From NCBI GenBank assembly GCA_020627785.1, contig JAHDGF010000017.1, positions 19,251-83,250 on the forward strand: a stretch of 64,000 nucleotides of DNA, written 5' to 3'. Each line of letters starts with the position of its first letter. The first letter of the stretch is position 1. Shown here piece after piece: positions 56,541 to 64,000 of this stretch. Source of the stretch: Saprospiraceae bacterium. Its GTDB lineage: Bacteria; Bacteroidota; Bacteroidia; Chitinophagales; Saprospiraceae. The notes beneath the pieces are model-generated. The model had not been told where the DNA came from. It ran no database searches and saw nothing but the letters and a program-made list of their open reading frames with translations. The translations under genes were made by a program, and so were the position numbers.

Positions 56541-57050
56541 TTATATCCTTTCCAATCGCAGCACATGATCTCCACTTGCTGGCTCAATAAAAATGGTGTT
56601 CTGATCGCTTATGGTAATGTTAGAATTTTGATCAAATAACAAGGTTGTTTCTAAAAAACGTCCCATCTCTGAGTCAAGACTGTTGTTATCACTCATTCTA
56701 AAGGCACCAAAATATCTTTCTGAATTCACAGACAAATATTCCATTTCAAAATTGAATAATTCTGTATCTAACTCAACAATAAATGGCATGGGAGTATCTA
56801 CTCCGCTATTAAGTAACAAGTCATCCGCAGAAAATTCTGGAAACTCAACAAATCCAACGTTATTCAAAACTTGATCCTCTGTAATTGTATCCCCCTGAAA
56901 AATGGAGGCTGAATATAATTCATTGATTGTCATAGATTCTATTTCCCATCTACCTGGCAAAGTGCTTTCAAAATCTTCTAATGAAAGATCATCTTCTTGA
57001 CAAGAAGTAAATAAAAACAAGGCTAAAAAAGGAAATAAAAGTAATTTCAT
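56541..57050 (-). CDS. Small lipoprotein with lipocalin-like domain
   Basis: The protein has 169 residues. Lipobox FTSC (Cys17). The mature part has the PGRWEIESMTINEL entry of lipocalin-like lipoproteins, and ends with strands (NITISDQNTIFIEPASGDHVLRL). It is adjacent to a second such gene (57114) but in the same direction with 63 bp between, so both may be part of one transcript. No ligand known. Confidence 0.7.
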   Translation of the reverse strand: MKLLLFPFLALFLFTSCQEDDLSLEDFESTLPGRWEIESMTINELYSASIFQGDTITEDQVLNNVGFVEFPEFSADDLLLNSGVDTPMPFIVELDTELFNFEMEYLSVNSERYFGAFRMSDNNSLDSEMGRFLETTLLFDQNSNITISDQNTIFIEPASGDHVLRLERI

Positions 57051-57113
57051 TTAGGTTGATGTTAAGCTAAAAAGGAATAAGTGATTTTAAACAGTTGCAA
57101 GTTAGTTATATGA

Positions 57114-57542
57114 TCAAAACCGCTCCAACTGTATCTCCATCCAGCCACTTCCACCACAATCCGTATCCAATTGCATGTCTCCGGCGAAGAAGAAAATATT
57201 TAAATCCACATCATTGTCGTCACAGAAAAAGAATACGCGTTCGTCTAGATCAATTCTAAGACTTGGGTCTGCAGGTTCCCCTCTCCAGTCTCCATTGACA
57301 ACGAAAAAGTTTCCACCTTCAAACCATGAGATTTCAACATCCAAGTTACTGCTAAAAATCATATGCATGTCTTGAATAACTCCATCTCCAACAAGATCAT
57401 CTCCTGATAACAAATAATCGTCAACAACCCACTCCCCTACGATGTCCAACTCAAGTTCGTTCAAACCATCTTCTTCGCAGGAAGTCAGGGTAAATAATGA
57501 AAGGCAAGTGCAAAATAAAATAAGACTATGGAAATTTTTCAT
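57114..57542 (-). CDS. Small lipoprotein with lipocalin-like domain
   Basis: The protein has 142 residues. Lipobox LTSC (Cys22). The mature part starts ELDIVGEWVVDDYLLSGDD and ends with strand-rich GSGWMEIQLERF, similar in design to the neighbour at 56541. The two proteins share GEW/GRW entry strands but little identity, perhaps old duplicates. Confidence 0.68.
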   Translation of the reverse strand: MKNFHSLILFCTCLSLFTLTSCEEDGLNELELDIVGEWVVDDYLLSGDDLVGDGVIQDMHMIFSSNLDVEISWFEGGNFFVVNGDWRGEPADPSLRIDLDERVFFFCDDNDVDLNIFFFAGDMQLDTDCGGSGWMEIQLERF

Positions 57543-57892
57543 GTTGTTGCTTTGGTACTAAGATGGTACAAGTAACTGAGTAGTTAATGGCTCACATTCT
57601 ATTTAACCTAGAATTAAAATACCTTAAGAAAAAATTTAGAATTTAGGAATGGAATAAGATTTATTAGCGATTCAAATGTCACAGAATATAAAAACAGACC
57701 TTATATAAGTATCATATTGTGTTTAGGTTGTATGATGGGTAAATAAGGATTCCAGAAAATCTTTAAACACCTTGTTTAAAAACAAAAGCATTAAAAGAGG
57801 TCTCGTAAAGACGTGACCTCTTTTTCTTATTTACATATTCGATCGTTACTATCTTATCCTAAGAATAATACTTATTTATCTTCACCATTTGC
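57543..57892. promoter_or_regulatory. 350-bp non-coding gap with a terminator hairpin
   Basis: The gap between the lipocalin-like lipoprotein and nitroreductase genes holds the terminator at 57793-57826. No open frame, exact promoter element or tRNA was found. A short unannotated transcript ending at the hairpin on the plus strand cannot be excluded. Confidence 0.35.
57793..57826. terminator. Terminator downstream of the nitroreductase gene
   Basis: AAAAGAGGTC (57793-57802) and GACCTCTTTT (57815-57824) are perfect 10-bp arms. A T-rich run follows on both strands. It lies about 70 bp past the nitroreductase stop on the minus strand. Confidence 0.7.
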
Positions 57893-58525
57893 TTAAATAA
57901 TTGTTACTAATTCCTCCATAGGTTTACGCACTTTCACTAAGTTGACCAACCAATCTTTTTCTGCATCTCTATATCCAATAGGAAGAAGTATTGTACTTCG
58001 AAGATTTTTCTCTCTGAGGCCTAATATTTCATCTAATGCAGCTGGATCAAATCCTTCCATCGGAGTACTATCAAGGCCTTCAAACGAGGCTTGCATAATC
58101 GCAGCCATAAAAGCTATGTAAGTTTGTCGTGCAGCATGTTCGAAATTTACTTCAGCATCACGGTTAGGATAACCGTCCAATAGCATTTGCCGATAATTTT
58201 CCCAACCTTCATTTTTAAACCCTCTAATTTCATTGGTTAAATCAAACATATGATTTATTCGATCTGCGGTATAGTTATCCCAAGCAGCAAACACCAAGAG
58301 ATGCGAGCAATCTGTTACAGGAGATTGATTCCAAGCAATTTCTCTAATCTTTGTTTTAATCTCTTTATTTGTTATAACAAAAACTTCAAAAGGCTGTAAT
58401 CCACTAGAGGTTGGAGCTAATCGAATTGCTTCTAGAATGTTATCAATTTTTTCTTGGGGAACTACCTGACCGTTCATGGCTTTGGTAGCATAGCGTTCAT
58501 TTAATTTATCTATCAAACTCATCAT
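57893..58525 (-). CDS. Nitroreductase-family (NfsB-like) flavoprotein
   Basis: The protein has 210 residues. FMN-contact motifs are RYATKAMNG near the N-terminus, APTSSGLQPFEVFVI (about 38-52), and a C-terminal LREKNLRSTILLPIGYRD region. It would use NAD(P)H to reduce nitro compounds or quinones. The first of two adjacent Met codons is taken as the start. It is transcribed alone, with a terminator about 70 bp on. Confidence 0.9.
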   Translation of the reverse strand: MMSLIDKLNERYATKAMNGQVVPQEKIDNILEAIRLAPTSSGLQPFEVFVITNKEIKTKIREIAWNQSPVTDCSHLLVFAAWDNYTADRINHMFDLTNEIRGFKNEGWENYRQMLLDGYPNRDAEVNFEHAARQTYIAFMAAIMQASFEGLDSTPMEGFDPAALDEILGLREKNLRSTILLPIGYRDAEKDWLVNLVKVRKPMEELVTII

Positions 58526-58619
58526 AATTCAATTTGTGAAAACAAAATTGAACATATATAACAATAAAAAAATTGATCTAGGTTAATTAAACTTAGGGTA
58601 ATTAAGATAACTACCACTT

Positions 58620-59720
58620 TTACTTGGCATTTACTGATGCTAAATAAACATCCATCAGTTGGCGACTTAAGACTTGAGGATCAAATTTATCCAAGTGTGT
58701 AGAAAAAGAGGATAATAATTTTTCTCTAATGGTCGGATTGACTAGCTGAACCATTGCTTGTGTAAGCTCTTCAATTGAATACGGGTCAACCAACATGGCA
58801 GCCTCTCCTCCAGCCTCTTTCAATGAAGAAAGATTTGAGGTGATGGCTGGGCAGCCTCGATAGAGCGCCTCAATGACTGGAATCCCAAACCCTTCAAAGG
58901 TGGATGGATATATCAAGGCAATGGCTTTATCATAAAGATCGTATAGCTCCTCTTTACTTTGGTATCCCTTCCAATCTATCAATTGATCAAGTCCGTTGTC
59001 GGCTGAAAATTTGCGACAGCGTTGATAATAATCTCCCCCAGTTCCTACTACAAGCAAACGTCTCCGCTGTTCCGCAGGAATCTTAGTCATCGCCTGCAAT
59101 ATGTTTAACAAATTTTTCCGTTCAATTACGGAACCGACGCTTAGAAAAAATGAACCTTCTGAATGATTTTCAGCTTGCTGATTATTCACGAATGAATCAT
59201 CACAAGTTTGGTAGAGGATTTTACATTTGCCTTGAGCAAAATTATAATAAGTTGCTAAATCCTCCGTCGTCTGATTACTTATCGAAATAACCTGCGTTGC
59301 TTCGTCAATTGCCCGCTTCGTTTTATACCGATACATCTTACGATCGAAGAATCCATACTGTCCAGGATACCTCTCAAATATCACGTCATGAATCGTCACC
59401 ACCGAAGCCAACTCCATCTTATCTATTCCAAAAGGTAGTTCATTGCTAAGTCCATGAAAAAGGTCGATCCCATCTTTTTTAAGCTGCTTTTTTATACCAA
59501 TAGATCTCCAAAAGCTGGTATTGGAATTTGGTGTAAAAATTTCAATGGAATCTTGTTTAAAGAAAAAGGTTGTATCAGAATTTTTGGGAGCATTGGGAGT
59601 ATACAAGACATATTCATGCTCTGGATAAAAACGGCATAAATTCTTCACCAAGGTCCGACTATAGTTGCCAAGACCGGTGTTGTTTAAAAATAATCTCTTT
59701 GCATCAAATCCAATACGCAT
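58620..59720 (-). CDS. Glycosyltransferase family 4 (GT-B fold)
   Basis: The protein has 366 residues from ATG 59720; a TTG two codons upstream falls inside the promoter-like element, so the ATG is preferred. The N-terminal domain starts MRIGFDAKRLFLNNTGLGNYSRTL; the C-terminal donor domain has FFLSVGSVIERKNLLNILQAM, and FEGFGIPVIEALYRGCPAI (the EX7E catalytic motif). It transfers a sugar from a nucleotide donor in the cytoplasm. TAGCTTTG ends 3 nt before the start codon, so it can be transcribed separately from the EF-G-like gene above. Confidence 0.92.
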   Translation of the reverse strand: MRIGFDAKRLFLNNTGLGNYSRTLVKNLCRFYPEHEYVLYTPNAPKNSDTTFFFKQDSIEIFTPNSNTSFWRSIGIKKQLKKDGIDLFHGLSNELPFGIDKMELASVVTIHDVIFERYPGQYGFFDRKMYRYKTKRAIDEATQVISISNQTTEDLATYYNFAQGKCKILYQTCDDSFVNNQQAENHSEGSFFLSVGSVIERKNLLNILQAMTKIPAEQRRRLLVVGTGGDYYQRCRKFSADNGLDQLIDWKGYQSKEELYDLYDKAIALIYPSTFEGFGIPVIEALYRGCPAITSNLSSLKEAGGEAAMLVDPYSIEELTQAMVQLVNPTIREKLLSSFSTHLDKFDPQVLSRQLMDVYLASVNAK

Positions 59721-59723
59721 CCC

Positions 59724-59731
59724 CAAAGCTA
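59724..59731 (-). promoter_or_regulatory. Candidate -7 promoter element of the glycosyltransferase gene
   Basis: TAGCTTTG on the minus strand matches TAnnTTTG exactly and ends 3 nt before the ATG at 59720, just past the terminator of the EF-G-like gene. The mRNA would start at or next to the start codon. Confidence 0.5.
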
Positions 59732-59772
59732 AAAATAAAAAAGGAGAGCATTCTCGATTGAAAATACTCTCT
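59731..59772 (-). terminator. Terminator of the EF-G-like gene
   Basis: GAGAGCATT (59744-59752) pairs with AATACTCTC (59763-59771) with one mismatch, followed on the minus strand by a T-rich run (TTTTTTATTTTT). It lies about 30 bp past the stop at 59802. Confidence 0.65.
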
Positions 59773-59801
59773 CAGGTCGGTTGGGACAAGGGGTAAATAT
59801 T

Positions 59802-61928
59802 TTAGGCCTCTTGCAAGGTTTCTTTATATTGGCCAATAACCTTTTGCTGAATGTCTGGCGTGCAAGCATTGTATTCACTAAACTCACGGGTAAACTTCGC
59901 TCGACCTTGTGAAATTGATCGTAAGGTTGAGGAATATTGATACATTTCAGCCAGAGGCACCTTGGCTTTGATCTTCTGATAATGTCCATCAGAATCCATT
60001 CCAGAAATAATCGCTCTTCTCGTCTGAAGATCACCCATAACATCCCCCATGACGGTATCAGAGCAAAGGACTTCCAAATCATACATCGGCTCCATTAGCT
60101 GGGGCGCTGATTTATCAAAAGCATTCTTGAAGGCTTGAGATGCAGCAATCATAAAGGCCATGTCATTAGAATCCACGGCATGCATTTTCCCATCATAAAT
60201 ACTAACTCTGATGTTCTGGCAGTGGCTTCCAGTCAATGGACCCTCTTCCATCTGCTGCATGATTCCTTTCTTAATGGCATTGATGTATTTACTATCGATG
60301 GACCCACCGACAATGCACCATTGAAAGATCATCCGGCCACCCCAAGGTAATTCTTGCTCTGATGCAGAACGAACCGAAAGGTCTTCTGTCGGAGGCATTC
60401 CTGGATAGTAAGGTTCAATTCTCATATGTACTTCCGCAAATTGTCCGGCACCACCAGATTGTTTTTTGTGGCGATAGGTTTCATTTGCCAAACGTGTTAT
60501 GGTCTCTCTGTACGGAATTTTTGGTCGTTCAAATTCCATGAAGACATTGTTCACTTTCTCGATCCGATATTTAATGAGGTCCAAATGAAGTTGACCTTGA
60601 CCATGGAGGATTGTCTGCTTGAGACTAGCAGATTGTTCAATCACTAAGGTTGGGTCTTCTTCTTCGATTTGGTGAAGCGCCTTCATCAATTTTTCCATCT
60701 CATTTTTGGATCCTGGCTTCACGGCAGACCGTATTCGAGGAGATGGAAAATCTATCGGGGTTATTTCAATGTCCACTCCTTTTTCGTGGAGTGTATCATT
60801 GGTATGGGAATTCTTAAGCTTAGTGGTTACGCCGATATCTCCAGCAATCAGTTGATCTGTTTGCTTTCTATTTTTGCCTTCAGCGACAAAAATTTGATTG
60901 AATCGTTCGACCCCACTATTCCCATGATTAGAAAGGTCCATTCCAGATTTCAGGGTTCCAGAATAAACTTTAAAATAGGATACCATTCCTACTTGAGGCT
61001 CTGATAACGTTTTGTAAATGAAGAGTGAAGGAGAAGCAGATGCATCGCATACTAATTCTGCTCCTTTCGTAGTTGCAGCCGGCTCCCTGTCTGCCGGACT
61101 TGGTGCAATGTCTTTTATAAAACCCATAATTCTCCCGGACCCCATGTTGGCAATAGAGCTGCAGCAGAAAACTGGGTACACTTCACAATTCGCTAAGGCG
61201 AGCGTTAATCCTTTGGCAAGTTCCTCTTCCGTCAGTGAACCTTGATCAAAGAATTTTTCCATAAGTTCTTCATCATTTTCAGCCGCAGCTTCAACCAATG
61301 CATTATGCATTTCTTGGGCTCGCGGCATTTCATCATTGGGAATGCTTTGTTTCTCAGGTTTCCCACCTTCGTCATTAAAAACATACATGGTCATGCGCAA
61401 TGCATCAACAATGGCATTAAATCCACCTCCCGGATTTAATGGATATTGCACCGGTAATACTTTGTTGCCAAAACGATTAATAGCTTGTTCCAGAGTGGCT
61501 TCGTAATCCGCTTTTTCGTGATCACATTGATTGGCAACGAAGATGGTCGGTGTTTTAAATTTTTGAGCATTTTCCCAAAGTATTTCTGTTCCTACTTCAA
61601 CACCACTTGAAGTATTGAGAATCATCAGTGCTGTGTCAGCAACTTTGAGCGATGAGATGACTTCACCAACAAAATCATCGGACCCTGGGGTATCGATGAT
61701 GTTTATCTTTGAATTTCTCCAATTGGCATGCATGAGCGTTGAAAAAATTGAGCTACCCCTTTCTTGCTCAATGTTGGTAAAGTCTGAAACTGTAGATTTG
61801 TTATCAACAGAACCCATCCTTTTGATGGCGCCTGATTCAAACAACATGGTCTCGGCGAAACTGGTTTTACCGCAGCCGGAGTGTCCGAGGAGGACAACAT
61901 TCCTAATATCTTTTGTTGTTAAAGCCAT
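59802..61928 (-). CDS. EF-G-like translational GTPase, paralogue with altered G domain
   Basis: The protein has 708 residues with the five-domain EF-G architecture: G domain (about 1-280), domain II (about 295-385), III-V (about 390-700). G1 is GHSGCGKTS (15-23). G3 is DTPGS, with Ser83 in place of the catalytic His of EF-G (DTPGH), and G4 is NQCD (133-136) instead of NKCD. Switch I reads IEQERGSSIFST instead of the standard GITI. Such paralogues bind GTP but often hydrolyse it poorly. The standard fusA is presumably elsewhere, since the copy here is a divergent relative. Its role in translation is unproven. Confidence 0.85.
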   Translation of the reverse strand: MALTTKDIRNVVLLGHSGCGKTSFAETMLFESGAIKRMGSVDNKSTVSDFTNIEQERGSSIFSTLMHANWRNSKINIIDTPGSDDFVGEVISSLKVADTALMILNTSSGVEVGTEILWENAQKFKTPTIFVANQCDHEKADYEATLEQAINRFGNKVLPVQYPLNPGGGFNAIVDALRMTMYVFNDEGGKPEKQSIPNDEMPRAQEMHNALVEAAAENDEELMEKFFDQGSLTEEELAKGLTLALANCEVYPVFCCSSIANMGSGRIMGFIKDIAPSPADREPAATTKGAELVCDASASPSLFIYKTLSEPQVGMVSYFKVYSGTLKSGMDLSNHGNSGVERFNQIFVAEGKNRKQTDQLIAGDIGVTTKLKNSHTNDTLHEKGVDIEITPIDFPSPRIRSAVKPGSKNEMEKLMKALHQIEEEDPTLVIEQSASLKQTILHGQGQLHLDLIKYRIEKVNNVFMEFERPKIPYRETITRLANETYRHKKQSGGAGQFAEVHMRIEPYYPGMPPTEDLSVRSASEQELPWGGRMIFQWCIVGGSIDSKYINAIKKGIMQQMEEGPLTGSHCQNIRVSIYDGKMHAVDSNDMAFMIAASQAFKNAFDKSAPQLMEPMYDLEVLCSDTVMGDVMGDLQTRRAIISGMDSDGHYQKIKAKVPLAEMYQYSSTLRSISQGRAKFTREFSEYNACTPDIQQKVIGQYKETLQEA

Positions 61929-62341
61929 TGCAATAAATTTTAAGTTAGTAGATGTAGAAATATAAGTTAGCTAATAATTTACATTTGGCATAATTAATAA
62001 TACATAATTATTAATTTGTCTTATAGCTATATTTTCAATTTATTATTCGCTATATATTGACTCCCGCAATATCAATGCATTATGAATTAAAGATGTTTTT
62101 AATATGTTTTACCTATCATATTCCATCCAGTTTCTCATGGATGTTTTACCTCGAATTTTTAGGTTTATTTTAGAGTGATCCTAAACCAGTTACTTTTTCA
62201 AACTGTCTTATTACTTTTTAAAAAGCACGAAAGCTAATCTCGAAATTTTACTAAAATCTAATTTACTATTGTTGAAATAGAGGTGGGAATAAAAAGAATA
62301 TTGAGACCTAATCACAACTCAAAAACTAAATAAAATTTTGG

Positions 62342-62357
62342 CAGGTATTTATACCTG
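62342..62357. repeat. Inverted repeat CAGGTAT/ATACCTG
   Basis: CAGGTAT and ATACCTG are separated by two bases (TT), forming a 7-bp inverted repeat upstream of the collar genes. It shares the half-site GGTAT/ATACC with the one at 62509-62527. Confidence 0.35.
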
Positions 62358-62508
62358 AAAAAATAAACTCTCAATACTTTTCAATTGAATTGTGAGATTT
62401 TCTTCTTACTTTAAATAACTGATTTTTTTAAGGCTTAGATTTTGTTTCAAAAGTGGAACAGATTTACTTCTTTAATCAGGACTCCAAAAAATTAAAATTC
62501 TCAGAAAC

Positions 62509-62527
62509 ACATACCACCCCGGTATGT
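62509..62527. repeat. Inverted repeat ACATACC/GGTATGT
   Basis: ACATACC (62509-62515) and GGTATGT (62521-62527) are perfect mirror arms around ACCCC. It lies 128 bp upstream of the first collar gene and may be an operator or an RNA hairpin. Confidence 0.4.
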
Positions 62528-62654
62528 AGTAATGGACTTGTCATGAACCTATTCAAATGGCATTACAATCCTCATTCAGCAGATTTTATTTTTACTGGAG
62601 TCATTGATACAAATTTCTATTAGATCAATTTCTTAACCACAAAAAATTTTCATT

Positions 62655-63215
62655 ATGAATGACGGATTTATCGGAGAAATCCGAATGTTTGGAGGTAATT
62701 TTGCACCTCGGAGTTGGGCGTTTTGCGACGGTCAATTACTTAAAATATCCAGCAACGATGCATTGTTTTCTATTCTCGGAACAACCTATGGCGGAGATGG
62801 AAGGACTACTTTTGGTTTGCCAGAATTACGAGGAAGAGTTCCACTACAACAAGGACACGGACCAGGACTTCATACACGTAGTCTAGGGCAAAAATCTGGC
62901 AGCTATGAAACCACCTTACAACCGATACACTTGCCTGTACACAACCATGACCTTAACATTAAGGTCGCCGATGGTAAAGGCGATTCCTTTGGAGCAAATG
63001 GCAATTACATTGCTCAAAAAGCAGTAGATATTGACAATAATGACACCATTGAAATGTACAAGCTTGCTGGAGATGCAACTTTTGGCAATAACGCAACTTT
63101 GAATGGATTGGAATTACAGCGGACTGGATCACAACAACCATTCAATAACATGCCTCCCTACCTTACTGTAAATTATATTATTTGCGTTTATGGTACATAC
63201 CCCTCAAGGTCTTAA
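62655..63215 (+). CDS. Phage-tail-collar-domain protein, copy 1 of 3
   Basis: The protein has 186 residues. The Collar domain (about 5-62) reads GEIRMFGGNFAPRSWAFCDG, ILGTTYGGDGRTTFGLPELRG, matching tail-collar (microcystin-dependent-protein-like) sequences. A following LPVHNHDL segment leads into a middle insertion (about 102-130, IKVADGKGDSFGANG...) found almost unchanged in the next gene, and the C-terminus is PPYLTVNYIICVYGTYPSRS. It has no signal peptide. Such triplets occur outside prophages in many Bacteroidota; their role is not settled. Confidence 0.85.
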   Translation: MNDGFIGEIRMFGGNFAPRSWAFCDGQLLKISSNDALFSILGTTYGGDGRTTFGLPELRGRVPLQQGHGPGLHTRSLGQKSGSYETTLQPIHLPVHNHDLNIKVADGKGDSFGANGNYIAQKAVDIDNNDTIEMYKLAGDATFGNNATLNGLELQRTGSQQPFNNMPPYLTVNYIICVYGTYPSRS

Positions 63216-63251
63216 TACTCACTCAAAAATTAAATTAAAAAGAAAATAATT

Positions 63252-63815
63252 ATGGAAGGAACAATAGGAGAAATTCGTCTTTTCGGCGGAAATTTTGCCC
63301 CTAGAAATTGGGCTTTTTGCGAAGGTCAATTATTACCCATCGCTCAAAATACTGCCTTGTTTGCAATTTTAGGCACAATCTACGGAGGAGATGGTCGGAC
63401 AACTTGTGGATTACCAGACTTGAAAGGTCGGGTTGCTTTGCATGATGGGGCTGGGCCTGGACTCCCAACTTATTCTTTAGGATCTAAAGGTGGGACTGCA
63501 ACCAACACTCTTACCATTAACAATATCCCGAGTCATACCCATTCTGGTACGATCAAAGTAGCAGATGGAAAAGGTGATTCCTTTGGAGCCAACGGCAATT
63601 ACATCGCCCAAAAAGCAATTGATGTTGATGCCAATCCAAATACAACGGTTGAGGTGTATAAAACAGCTGCAGGAGCAACTTTTAACAGTGGAAACACTGT
63701 GAATGGAAGTGAATCAACAGCCACTGGTGGTGGCCAAGCAATTGATAACCACCCTCCATTTTTAGGGCTACGGTTTATTATTTGCCTTCAAGGTACATTC
63801 CCATCTAGATCTTAG
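63252..63815 (+). CDS. Phage-tail-collar-domain protein, copy 2 of 3
   Basis: The protein has 187 residues and the same design as copy 1: Collar domain (about 5-62), NIPSHTHSGT, the conserved block starting at residue 101 (IKVADGKGDSFGANG), and ending PPFLGLRFIICLQGTFPSRS. The middle block is nearly identical in protein, although many codons differ at synonymous sites. It follows copy 1 by 36 bp, in the same direction, and is in turn followed by copy 3. Confidence 0.85.
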   Translation: MEGTIGEIRLFGGNFAPRNWAFCEGQLLPIAQNTALFAILGTIYGGDGRTTCGLPDLKGRVALHDGAGPGLPTYSLGSKGGTATNTLTINNIPSHTHSGTIKVADGKGDSFGANGNYIAQKAIDVDANPNTTVEVYKTAAGATFNSGNTVNGSESTATGGGQAIDNHPPFLGLRFIICLQGTFPSRS

Positions 63816-63823
63816 GAATAAAG

Positions 63824-63851
63824 AATTAAAAAAATTAAAAAAATTAAAAAA
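63824..63851. repeat. Short 9-bp tandem repeat (AATTAAAAA type), three copies
   Basis: AATTAAAAA is repeated three times with a strict 9-bp period in the spacer before the third collar gene. It could arise by slippage and might set spacing; too short to be CRISPR-like. Confidence 0.5.
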
Positions 63852-63859
63852 TAAATACA

Positions 63860-64000
63860 ATGGAACCAACAATGGCAGAAATTCGAATGTTTGCAGGAAA
63901 TTTTGCGCCGAGAGGCTGGGCCTTATGCGATGGGGCTGTATTGACTATAAATTCATATCAAGCATTATTCTCCCTTTTAGGAACACAGTACGGCGGCGAT
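63860..64000 (+). CDS. Phage-tail-collar-domain protein, copy 3 of 3, partial (cut by right edge)
   Basis: The ATG at 63860 opens a 47-codon frame (MEPTMAEIRMFAGNFAPRGW...LLGTQYGGD) to the window end, with no stop. The sequence is the start of a Collar domain, like copies 1 and 2. The rest lies beyond the window. Confidence 0.8.
   Translation, partial: MEPTMAEIRMFAGNFAPRGWALCDGAVLTINSYQALFSLLGTQYGGD

Larger units (their letters stand above)
61929..62654. promoter_or_regulatory. 726-bp non-coding region upstream of the collar-domain genes
   Basis: This AT-rich region contains no open frame of use. It holds a TACATTTG element on the plus strand (61980-61987), two inverted repeats (62342-62357 and 62509-62527) and a weak stem TCTCA/TGAGA at 62369-62397 followed by a T-rich run. 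It may contain a long leader or a small RNA, but no known RNA family was recognised. Confidence 0.4.

Noticed and set aside
60669..61004. 111-codon open frame on the plus strand within the EF-G-like gene
   Set aside because: It runs opposite to a well-supported conserved gene and has no signal, family motif or spacing logic.
61980..61987. Plus-strand TACATTTG as a confident promoter
   Set aside because: Such elements arise by chance every kilobase or so in this composition; here there is no gene near enough to support it, so it is only noted.
63824..63851. Tandem repeat as a possible CRISPR array
   Set aside because: The period is only 9 bp, three copies, no spacers, and no cas genes; it looks like slippage in AT-rich DNA.
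62655..64000. Collar genes as part of a prophage
   Set aside because: No integrase, capsid, terminase, portal or lysis gene in view; neighbours are ordinary chromosomal genes.

Overview
The window is AT-rich DNA from a member of the Bacteroidota, probably a marine Saprospiria/Chitinophagia-like lineage. Supporting features are: a type IX secretion (gliding-motility type) C-terminal domain on a secreted protein; many lipoproteins; carboxypeptidase-regulatory-like and DUF2490 proteins; an ECF sigma factor paired with an anti-sigma factor carrying an outer-membrane barrel; few Shine-Dalgarno sequences; and several copies of the Bacteroidota -7 promoter element TAnnTTTG near start codons. I saw no rRNA, tRNA, CRISPR array, transposase or integrase. 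The assignment to a class is inference.

Layout. 1-5.0 kb: two divergent sensor histidine kinases, one LytS-like with a propeller ectodomain (runs off the left edge) and one with TPRs. 5.1-7.6 kb: secreted and lipoprotein genes, including one with an ExbD-like fold. 7.6-13.1 kb: a tightly packed minus-strand operon (small membrane protein, Gfo/Idh/MocA oxidoreductase, lipoprotein, polyprenyl glycosylphosphotransferase, AroE, proline dehydrogenase). 13.2-18.7 kb: a plus-strand operon (M14 peptidase, metallo-beta-lactamase-fold hydrolase, HtrA-like protease, glycosyltransferase). 18.8-21.3 kb: three tandem paralogues with a zinc ribbon, two membrane helices and a PH-like tail. 21.3-31.3 kb: mostly minus-strand housekeeping and lipoprotein genes (VWA protein, deaminase, GNAT, VOC, TruA, SIMPL, ABC-F), with one frameshifted DUF1801 gene. 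31.4-37.6 kb: an inorganic-carbon locus in which a TetR regulator and a perfect operator face a small membrane protein, a SulP transporter, a beta-carbonic anhydrase and a DUF2490 outer-membrane protein. 37.6-43.2 kb: small genes, then a plus-strand trio in which a di-haem cytochrome c peroxidase and an alpha/beta hydrolase each carry an in-frame stop near the signal peptide. 43.2-49.4 kb: a T9SS cargo protein, RidA, an outer-membrane protein and a DEAD-box helicase. 49.6-53.5 kb: lipoprotein, ECF sigma factor and an anti-sigma factor predicted to span both membranes. 53.8-59.7 kb: methyltransferase, AraC regulator, two SnoaL-like proteins, two lipocalin-like lipoproteins, nitroreductase and glycosyltransferase. 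59.8-64 kb: an EF-G-like GTPase, a 726-bp non-coding region with inverted repeats, and three tandem tail-collar-domain genes, the last cut by the right edge.

Most notable: (i) the TetR-controlled SulP/carbonic anhydrase locus with its unrecognised 97-residue membrane protein; (ii) the ECF sigma and putative dual-membrane anti-sigma pair; (iii) the three zinc-ribbon membrane paralogues; (iv) the collar-domain triplet with a conserved insertion; (v) genes whose TAnnTTTG element lies 3-9 nt from the start codon, implying leaderless or nearly leaderless mRNAs; (vi) three broken reading frames, which are either recent pseudogenes or sequence errors.
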